The notes beneath the pieces are model-generated. The model had not been told where the DNA came from. It did not search any database and was given only the letters and a program-made list of their open reading frames with translations. Below, piece after piece: positions 55,653 to 64,000 of a stretch of 64,000 nucleotides of DNA (positions are counted from its first letter, which is position 1; every line of letters begins with the position of its first letter). The stretch lies in NCBI GenBank assembly GCA_017607445.1, contig JAEVHH010000004.1, positions 1,054,001-1,118,000 on the forward strand. The letters run 5' to 3'. Source of the DNA: Histoplasma ohiense (taxonomy: Eukaryota; Ascomycota; Eurotiomycetes; Onygenales; Ajellomycetaceae). The translations under genes and the position numbers were made by a program.

Positions 55653-57193
55653 TATATCAGGTTGGGTATTCATCGTCATTATGTTCTCCTGCTTTTGTAG
55701 GCGGGTACTGTCTGTATTCATTTCATCTTCACTGTCTAATTTTGCTGTTGGCTTTTCTTCTTTTCCTTTCCTCCATTTTCCTTTCTCCTCCTTGAAACCC
55801 TGTTCAATGTTGACTGGATATATAACTTCAACATTTCCTGTATTCATCTGTATTTGTAACCCCCCCCTCTCCTACTTGTTTTCCATATATTTTCCCTTTC
55901 CTGAACCTAACCTTAAACTTCAAGGAAGATATTCATTCAGCTTGCAGGAGAGAATTTACCGGGATATCTTATTGTATATATGGACCCGTCACCCGCCCCT
56001 CATCCACCGTATCCCTTCTTTTTCTCCACTCGATACTCGACACCTGACATAAAGGAAATATGTACTCCTCGAGGCAAGGTGTGTGAGGGGACGATGACTG
56101 TGTTTCCTGTTTTTGGTTTTGAGAATTTCAATCAAGGGGCCAATCATGCCATGCTTTTCCCTTTCGTTTTGGAGTTGGTTTTATTGCATATACCGTTGAG
56201 GTAACTGGCTGTGTATCTATCATATACATAAATGTGGTACATTGAGAGAGAGCTAGATGAGACAGGAAATATCTCCAATACCTCGCCTCGCAGGTATACG
56301 GTCTTTAGCAAAATCGCTAGATGGGAGGAACCATCAAAGGCAGAGCAGCAGGTTATGTGTAATACATCTTTGGCTCCATCCAGCAGAAAGCAAGCAAGAG
56401 ACACAGCGGGAGTGCGCGTTCCTTGCGCCTGCAGAGCCGTGGGAGAGTTGTGAGGAAAGCAGAGCCCTCCATGGCAACGGAACAGAGTCGTCGACGGCTT
56501 GCTATGGAAAGTAAACACTAAACAGGAGTCACATATCTCCAGTGTCCAGCGCTAAGTACTACCAACGCATCAAGTATTGTTTTACCACCACGCTGGACTC
56601 CCGGCCTCGTGTTGGTTCGCTGTCCTTCTATGTTTCTATCATCATCCTTTCCAATCATTCCGCCGTTTATTCGTCTATCCCAGTCCCTATCGTCGCGGTA
56701 TTGAGTGACTCTCAATACCAAATATACTCTCACTCTTCAGATAGCCTCCTTAATTCTTCTCTGCGGACACATACTCGGCTTGGATGCCTATTCTTGAATT
56801 TCACACGCGTGTTATTCGAATTGGCCCATCTATCTGCGCGTTTGCATACCCCCATTTCAGCCAAAAGTTGCACATTTTTTCACCATTCTGGGTCGTTCTA
56901 TGTCTGGTGACAGAACCCTATTCAATCGTCAATCTTGTATACAATACCCATTCTACCCAAATCCATCCATCTCATTCACTATCTCGCGAGCAAGGAGAAG
57001 GATAATGCTTATTGATCTGAATCGTTGCCAAATTCGTGATCCAAACTTTATTTCATTCGCTGCTCAAGACACCCTTTGCGCGCGTTTTGATAATCTTTAC
57101 TTTCCGTTAGCTCTTTGGATAAGAGCATTATAAATATTTGCATTTCAGTCTTCAGGCATTTACATAGCTTTTGCCTGTCGAGGTTGGGCGAAT
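55653..57193. other. Intergenic region upstream of the F-box-like gene
   Basis: 1.5 kb without a supported gene. C/T-rich blocks at 55680-55910 and 56570-56960 suggest promoter and long leader of the gene starting at 57194. Confidence 0.5.
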
Positions 57194-59854
57194 ATGAACC
57201 TGCAGCAGGGTTATTTACCCCAGGCTCATATGGCTGTGAGAGTAGGGGGCTTGGGCCAGGTCTCCATGCAGCAACAAGAAGCATATCAGGCTCAGTACCA
57301 GCACCAACCCCAGCACCAGTGTCATCTCCAGACGCAGGTATTACCGGCCCCAAGATTCCAACATCCGTTGGATCCACCACTTCCGGGGCTGGGGATATTT
57401 TCACCCGCAGCTGACCTGTCACAGCAACAACAGCAACAAAATCAGCATCGGATATACCCGCCACAAGCGCCACCACCGCAGCTGCACCAGGGCGGAGATG
57501 GAACAGGACACAGAAGGACCTCATCATGGCCTCAGAGAATAGAACCGCAGATGCTTCCTCCACAGACTAGAAAGAGCAGAATGCATGGGAATGGCTGGTC
57601 ACAGCACACGAGGACCGGCTACAATTCCAGTCCCATTGGTGGCTCAGGAGAGATGGAACGGTTCCAACAACCAACAAATAGACTACCGCCATCTCACTTA
57701 AATATGGCAGCTTACGGCAGTGCAGTCCCTGGGCAAGACCCAACGCTAGGCCAATACATGGGAAATTATCCTATGCAGGGAATCTCGCATCAAGCTGGTT
57801 ACGTTGGCCAGGGAGCAAGTTGGAGAGCGCCTATAGGAATACCTGCGTCCGTAGCAAGGCCTGGTTGGACGCCAAATCATATGAGGTCGCAAAGCGACGG
57901 TATGTACAGCTTGGACGGCGACAGATATTTTGAGGAACCTCATGGTCCATCTGCCTCATGCCAGTTGAGGCAAAATGGCGGATTGCAGCGAACGCCCGGT
58001 TTCGGAATGAGCATGCAATGGGCGCAACATGGCAATAGAACACTTGCACTGCAATCGCATTTGGCGACGATGGGGCCCGCACCGTCAGTGCCGCCGGAGC
58101 CTGCGCGGATTCGGCCGGAAGAATGGAATACAAACCATGCGAGCCCGGTGACGCAGATTTCTAATAAGATGTCACACCGGACCACAACTCACGCCAACCC
58201 ACCAATAGAAAGTTCAAATGGGATGTCAGCAGAAGAACATGGCTATAAGTTGACCCAACCCACTCCTCCTGTTTCGCCAAGACCGATAGCAGCACCTAGG
58301 AATCGCACTTGCGAAGACCCACTACTCATGCTGCTGAGAGCTGCTGAATTGATTTTAGGCCCATTGATACCCAAAGGCATGTCCATGATTGCAAAGGAGG
58401 CTGGTGGTGAGAAGCTAACTGGAAGGCAGAAAATGCTCCCGCTCCCCGTTTGCTTCAATCCTCTGTTTGCGATGAGGACAAGAGACCATCCAAACGAGCA
58501 AGCCGGGAATCGACTGTCTCTGCCTGGTCTGGGGAATCCCCGTCGTAATACAAAGGCTCAACGGCTGCCGCCCTTGGCAGAGGTGCTTCGCAATGTCAAC
58601 CTAAATAGTGCAGACTCTGATACATCTCCCAAAGATTCAAAAAAGGAGGAGGCCCTCAATCCCGAAACCCTAAGACAACTCAGTTCTGAATCTAGGGAAT
58701 CTGATATGTCGTCATCTGATATTTCCCAATCGCCTATTCTTAAAAAACGCAAACTTGAAAACTGTTCATGCCAAACCCCGTGCCAAACTCCAGGGCTTGA
58801 GGGAGTCAGACAGCAATATGAGAAACCCTTCAATATTTTCGAGGAAATTCTCAAAAGACCGGATCTGACCTTGCTCCTAGCAAAGTATCTGCGTGTACAG
58901 GAGCTTTTGCTTTTATATCGTATTTCAAGAGATTTCCACAATGTGGTCAACACTCGCTTTACAACTGTAATCCAGGCACAAGCACGTGCACGCGCTCCAG
59001 AATCTGCAAAAATATTTCCGCCTCGTTGCTATGCAAAACTTTGCATTCCAGACCCAGGTTTACGTCCCCATCCTGTTGCAAGACGTGCTGCTGTAGGAGA
59101 GACACGCAAAGTTCCATCGTTCCGATGGCTGCTCATGGTGTGTTTTCGCGAAATGGTCTGTCATGAGATCATCACTATCCTGGCAGAGGATGGGGTCCCT
59201 GTACCAGACCGTTGCGCAGAAACCATGAAAAAGATATGGCTCCTCATGGATATTCCAGACAACGCACGACGAATAGGACTAGCTCAAAACCGTGAGATTT
59301 TCACGGACGTCGATCTCTTCTTCGCTACATTGTTTTTTGTCAAGCTCGACATGCGTTTCACGGATCCAATCACCGGTAGCGGGAAGGATGGGATGCGCCG
59401 CTTGTTGCTCGCACAACCTAGCCTTTCCATGCTTTGGCGCACACTGAAACGGACAGCATTGATCAGCAAGCTGGACGTAATGCGACTATTCGTCCGTTGG
59501 AAGTACCAACCACGCCAGGATCAACGGGGTTTAAGTATCTTCGGCATTCCAGCGCACGAGGTGGGCATCGTGCAGTACCAAGGATGGGGCCGGACACGCA
59601 ACCGAACGCTGCTACAGAGACCAGACGAACTGCTGCTGAAGGAATCAATACGCAGGGGTTTAGAGTTGCAGCAGAGGTATACGGATATGTTTCTGTGGGG
59701 GTATATTAATCCAAATACGATGCAGGATTACCCGCCGGTGTTGCGCCGGAGGCAGATGGAGAGGATGGAGGGACTGGAAGAAATGCTTGTGCCTGTGGAG
59801 GACAGGGGGAAGGTGGAGGTAGGGAAGGTAGTTTCGAGGAGGGTTAGGGGGTGA
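57194..59854 (+). CDS. Large conserved-type fungal protein with F-box-like segment, function unknown
   Basis: Single frame, 886 aa. Residues 1-380 are rich in Gln, Pro, Gly, Met and His and look disordered (for example QQQQQQNQHRIYPPQAPPPQ). Around residues 545-600 the segment FEEILKRPDLTLLLAKYLRV followed by LLLYRISRDFHNVVNTRF has the pattern of an F-box (helical leucines, a central acidic/Leu start and FHN core). The C-terminal third is folded-looking: FRWLLMVCFREMVCHEIITI, RRIGLAQNREIFTDVDLFFATLFFVKLDMRF, LFVRWKYQPRQDQ. No catalytic motif is visible. Possible role: SCF-type adaptor, which is inference from the F-box-like segment only. The start could lie further downstream, because the N-terminus has low complexity. 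Confidence 0.72.
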   Translation: MNLQQGYLPQAHMAVRVGGLGQVSMQQQEAYQAQYQHQPQHQCHLQTQVLPAPRFQHPLDPPLPGLGIFSPAADLSQQQQQQNQHRIYPPQAPPPQLHQGGDGTGHRRTSSWPQRIEPQMLPPQTRKSRMHGNGWSQHTRTGYNSSPIGGSGEMERFQQPTNRLPPSHLNMAAYGSAVPGQDPTLGQYMGNYPMQGISHQAGYVGQGASWRAPIGIPASVARPGWTPNHMRSQSDGMYSLDGDRYFEEPHGPSASCQLRQNGGLQRTPGFGMSMQWAQHGNRTLALQSHLATMGPAPSVPPEPARIRPEEWNTNHASPVTQISNKMSHRTTTHANPPIESSNGMSAEEHGYKLTQPTPPVSPRPIAAPRNRTCEDPLLMLLRAAELILGPLIPKGMSMIAKEAGGEKLTGRQKMLPLPVCFNPLFAMRTRDHPNEQAGNRLSLPGLGNPRRNTKAQRLPPLAEVLRNVNLNSADSDTSPKDSKKEEALNPETLRQLSSESRESDMSSSDISQSPILKKRKLENCSCQTPCQTPGLEGVRQQYEKPFNIFEEILKRPDLTLLLAKYLRVQELLLLYRISRDFHNVVNTRFTTVIQAQARARAPESAKIFPPRCYAKLCIPDPGLRPHPVARRAAVGETRKVPSFRWLLMVCFREMVCHEIITILAEDGVPVPDRCAETMKKIWLLMDIPDNARRIGLAQNREIFTDVDLFFATLFFVKLDMRFTDPITGSGKDGMRRLLLAQPSLSMLWRTLKRTALISKLDVMRLFVRWKYQPRQDQRGLSIFGIPAHEVGIVQYQGWGRTRNRTLLQRPDELLLKESIRRGLELQQRYTDMFLWGYINPNTMQDYPPVLRRRQMERMEGLEEMLVPVEDRGKVEVGKVVSRRVRG

Positions 59855-62722
59855 TTAGTATGATGGGTCGATTCATTCCCTGCTTTGGTAACTGTCTTGT
59901 TTTTTTTTTTTTTTTTTTTTTTTTTTGCAAATTTTTTATGTTTTGTTTTGTCTTCATATCTTCGTGGAGTCCGCGCTATCTTCTTTGGGGGAATGATGAG
60001 TTATTATTTCATTGGTGATTGCTGGAATGAATAAAGGCCCTTCTTCGGCTGACGGTTGTAACTAATAATATGGGGTTCCTGGGAGTGTTTTGTTTTTGGT
60101 GATTGGAATACTTGGAGATAACATTGGGGTCTCTGAATAGCTAATGGAAAAATAAATGGAATAATGGGTTGGATTTATATTTGTCTTTGGATGTGGTTTT
60201 AATCTCGGCCGGAAAAATCTTCGGCGTAGCTTTAAAAACCAAAAAGACAACAAAGACCAACCAAACTAAAATGTACTGTACCATGAAGCATTATCAATCC
60301 ACACATTCAAATGCTCATAGTGTAATGCAATGTCTTAAATCATATTTCTCAGGCCCTAACCCGTCAACTAGCCCTAATATCCAGAACACCTAACCTTCAC
60401 GTAACCCATAACTCTGTGTTGGGGTGCATTTGTATTGTACCCTAAGTCACTATGGAGCGGGCGGGAAGTTGATTGAAATGATGATTAATCATAGCACGTG
60501 GGCATCCGACTTGGTCAAAGGGAACCTGCAACTTGCAAGAGAACAATCCCAACCCAACAACCACTCCATCACCGCCCAGCAGCAGGCGGGCTTATTAGAC
60601 AGTCCAACCCCGGAATACGGTTTGGAGGCAGAGGTATGTGGTTTGTATCTCGAGTGCCCGAGTCTATCGTTCGTTCGATGTCATCGTGACCCCGTCGCCC
60701 TCGTTTGTTCCTCCTCGAATAACCTAGGTAACATTAACTTAGTGATTTTGTCGGTGCGTTCGGGGGAAGAGGTGTCAACAATGACGAATATCTACATCAT
60801 GAGGACGGCGATGCACCACCCAGAGTGTACGCTATGTGGATCGTCGGGGATTGTTTTTCGCTGGCCAACGATGGATTGATAGATGGATGGATGGACGGGT
60901 GGTGGGATGGGATTGGTATCCTTTCGTACTTTTGTAGTTCGTGTCGTCCGTTGCTGCACGACAGTCAACACCACCAACTGCGCAGAGCAGGCCTCCACCC
61001 TTATGCTCTTTCAATCTCTCGCGAAGGGAAATGCTATTTGAAAAACACCACAATTTCGTGCTGCTGAATCTCATCTGGTTAATATCTGGTTGATTCATGC
61101 CGCAGGGCGGCCCGAGGATGGTTGACGGAATGAAGATCTATGCTCAAATTGCCACTAGAAAGGCGCGGATGATCCTCCGTCTTTGCGACAGCATGCCATG
61201 CTTGGTTGGGGTGGCAGGGAGGTTCATTTCCTCAATGGGTTGTAAAATGACCGTGATCAGTTTGAGTCTCGAACACTCCCCTTGTCATATATATTCGCGA
61301 CGCCCAATTCCAGCCATCAGCCTGCCCCGCAGTACATCTGTTTGGCCTTTCCGTTTTGGCTTCGAAATATCCTCGCTATGTGGATTACGGAAGGACTACC
61401 TTGGCAGTGCAATGGGATATGCAAGATATTAGGTACGTCACTAACTGCGTTGTACGTTTCCTCGTCTACTAAACATCTTATCTGGTGCCGTTCCTGCTGC
61501 TACTATTAGACCGGAGTTGTCGCGCTTGAGGGACCGCATACAACCGCACTTGAACTAAAAACTTTTACATGAGGGGGACTTTTAAAGAACGCATGCCGTC
61601 GACGGTTGAAAGTGTGAAATCCACATCGACCAGGGGGACATTTGGTGAAAACTACTACCCAACCTCACATAGGGGGAAGGGTTGCATGTCGGATCGGAAT
61701 ATTCTGCTTCTCTTTTCCATACCGTAGATAGATATGTGTGTGACATGACGCTGTTAAAGCGCAACAGCCGTTGAAAAAGAACAAAAAACAACAAAAAGAA
61801 GAATATGGTGGTGCTCTCGACCATGAACCAGAGACTATTCGCAAACCAACGAGGCCCCCCCTCTCCCCCCCCCAAAAAAAAAGAAAACTCCTGAGAAAGC
61901 TGGGACTATGAAGAAAGTGATACTTATTCACTTTGACGGGCTCTCTGGCTCTCTCTGGGCAAATGAAACCCACTGGCAGGGAGGAGGAACGCAGATGGGA
62001 CGGGAGCATATTATGGGAACATCACAGGGCAATCTCTGTATTTCTGCAGCGGTTAAATGGGAGGATACTGTCTGGGCATTGTTTTCTGTGGGCGCTGTTG
62101 TTGTTTGGCTGCCCGGGTTGCCCTCAATCCAGGCACAACCGTAGACATTTCTCACTCACCCACCAACTTTTTGCAACGGGCGGAACCTTTATTTGGAACC
62201 CACCAAGACGTCCACAAGGAACACACCACTGGACAACTACGCCTCTTGAATGCTGCATGCAAGCTGCAACCGCGGTCTCACCAGGAGATTATCAACCCGC
62301 GAGAACATGAAGTCATCCAGACTGTGATACAGTCTTGCGATTCTTGCCCGTCCTGACGTTGATGAGCAGCATTTGGAGTCCGACGACCCATACCAAGACC
62401 ACACTCAAGCATTCCAAGGACCACATTGCTACAGTGGCAGGACTTCAGATATTATTGAATTACATGTAATTCCAGGGTTCGGATAGGGAATTCAACAGCA
62501 AGAGGGCCAAAAAAAAATCCAGAACTGCGCAGTTGGCGCGCCCAGCTGCCCGTTGCTGACTCCGGCCGACGCCAAGACCCTCGACGCCGCTAGTGCCAGA
62601 GGAATCTCTAGCATCCACTCCTTCTCTCAGCACGGTGTTTCTTTACCAACGGTTCCCCTCAACCCAACCGCTGCATACCCATCCCCTCAGCCGATTCTGC
62701 ACCAGATGCCGCTAGCGATTAC
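59855..62722. other. 2.9-kb region without a supported gene
   Basis: Short overlapping frames only. A 27-base T tract follows the stop codon of the F-box-like gene. Around 61860-61885 a C run meets an A run. The last 200 bases are presumably promoter of the Arg/Ser-rich gene. No RNA gene or repeat element was recognised. Confidence 0.45.
59900..59926 (+). repeat. Poly-T tract (27 T)
   Basis: Long T run 45 bases after the stop codon of the F-box-like gene. Confidence 0.9.
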
Positions 62723-64000
62723 ATGGCTGGGTCCCGAAGGAATCCGCTGATGAAAGACCAGTGGAGAGCCGACGACGACCACATAGCGAGAGACAACCTA
62801 CATCCACATCCTAGAGAAAGGGACCGAGAAAGAAACCGCGAACGGCCTGAGCGGCGTCCACGATCACCGCCGCCCTCGCGTCGAGGAGGAGGCCGTGGCC
62901 ACGAAAGGTCCAGAGGGCGTGGTGCCTCGTTCGTTAGCAATAATCCATCGTCCCGTCGTCCCCTATCAGGTCGGAGGGGAGATTATAAGAAACACCACAA
63001 TAGCGATCATAGTAATACTATTAATAATAATAATAGGAGCCGGCAGCTTTCTCCTTCCTCTCACGACAAGATTGCATACACTGATCAGCGAGACTCTACG
63101 CGTCAGTCAGGGGGCCAGGTAAATTCTCGAGGTGACCCGAAACATAGCTCACCACCACAACCTCCTGCCCCGCCACCCAAACGGAAACGAAGTCGGAGCA
63201 TCTCGCCATCACGACTGCAGCCGCACACCCGCCCCAAGCGGCGAGACGGTCGTAATCCAGACCGCCCTGAGAGAGGCCGGGGTCGATCTGATCGCAATTT
63301 TTCTCCCAGAAGAGCCCCCATTCCACGTGGGAAGGATTATCAACCAACGGATCTCCGTTCTGAAGCCTCGGCATCTGATTACTTGCAGTCTCGCCGCAGG
63401 CGTTCCAGATCGCCAGATTCATTTATAGGAAGACGCAGTCTATCCCCTCGTCGCGTTTCTCGGAGTCCCCCACCTACCAAGGGCTACCAGGATCATTCTC
63501 CACGTCCTTCGTCTCGTCACTCCTTGTTGTCAAGAAGCTCAAGGCAATCCCCACAGCCCACCTATCGAAAAAAAACAGAAATGCAATCTACGCGTCCGAT
63601 CCAGTCTGTTGTAGATGACTCACGACGCTCCCCGTCCCCTCTCCGCCCCATCCCGAGTTTTGACGCTGGGAACCCGAAACAAAATACCGAAAGTGATAGT
63701 CGGAAACGGGATACTTTTCAAAAGCACAATATGCGCGGCGCGGAAATTCGTGGTTCTCGTCGACCATCCCGTCCGCAAATCGATACTCGCGGGTCTTACA
63801 GTACCTCGCCACAGTATGTGACGCCCACAAGCTCCCACCTTGGGTCTCCACAATCAGGATCCCCACATAGTGGTGGTAGAGGATCTTGGTCGGGTCAGCA
63901 GCAATACCATGGGCAGCAAGGGTTAGTATGCCAGAAAAATGCGTGATATTCATTATGACTTGAAGCTAATATTTTCATACAGACAAATGGGCAGCTATTC
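62723..64000 (+). CDS. Arg/Ser-rich protein, 5' part only; possible Ctk1-type kinase N-terminus
   Basis: Exon 1 is 62723-63921 and exon 2 begins at 63983 and runs off the window; the junction reads GQQG|QMGSYS. The first 400 residues are dominated by Arg, Ser and Pro (RERDRERNRERPERRPRSPP, KRKRSRSISPSR, RRRRSRSPDS), without a folded domain. Such N-termini occur in splicing-related SR proteins and in the CTD-kinase Ctk1/CDK12 family, where the kinase domain follows; the transition GGRGSWSGQQQYHGQQG before the intron resembles what I recall of Eurotiomycete Ctk1 proteins. The kinase domain, if present, is outside the window, so the identity is open. Nuclear location is likely. Confidence 0.6.

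Noticed and set aside
60424..60879. 151-codon frame in the 59.9-62.7 kb gap
   Set aside because: No domain, no splice partners, several alternative overlapping frames of similar length.
1..64000. tRNA, rRNA or CRISPR features
   Set aside because: No B-box-like sequence in a tRNA-like context and no regularly spaced direct repeats were found by eye. A covariance-model scan would be decisive.

Overview
This window is nuclear DNA of a filamentous ascomycete. Coding genes are broken by short GT-AG introns (mostly 50-140 bases), intergenic DNA is rich in C/T tracts and A/T microsatellites, and the gene set is fungal: a septin, GTP cyclohydrolase I, Pwp2, Xrn1, an AA11-type polysaccharide monooxygenase, a Zn2Cys6 regulator. 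Protein style suggests Eurotiomycetes, possibly Onygenales, but the species cannot be fixed from sequence alone. I rebuilt exon structures by hand; every multi-exon model below stays in frame across its junctions.

Left part (1-20 kb): a secreted AA11 LPMO with a C-terminal X278-like module; ribosomal protein uL4 with a telobox in its promoter; a long, gene-free stretch followed by a Zn2Cys6 transcription factor; a DNAJC11-like J-protein; and a small Gln/Pro/Ala-rich gene of unknown function with a conserved C-terminal motif.

Middle (22.4-28.0 kb): a complete Ty1/copia retrotransposon with identical 267-bp LTRs and a 5-bp target duplication (TACGA). Its single gag-pol frame carries 14 stop codons, all TGA, with no frameshift. 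It sits about 270 bp upstream of prp45 (SNW/SKIP splicing factor).

Right of it, housekeeping genes in convergent and divergent pairs: pwp2 (-) and the septin cdc12 (+) share a 370-bp promoter; a MORG1/WDR83-like WD40 protein (+) converges on a CASTOR-like ACT-domain protein (-); xrn1 (-) and hat2 (+) share a 488-bp promoter; then GTP cyclohydrolase I. At 54.7-55.65 kb two Tc1/mariner-type elements lie back to back, sharing one TA. The window ends with an F-box-like orphan protein and the 5' part of an Arg/Ser-rich protein that may be the N-terminus of a Ctk1-type kinase.

The genes do not form one pathway. Shared themes are RNA (uL4, Prp45, Pwp2, Xrn1), WD40 scaffolds and cytoskeleton. No tRNA, rRNA, CRISPR array or secondary-metabolite cluster was seen.
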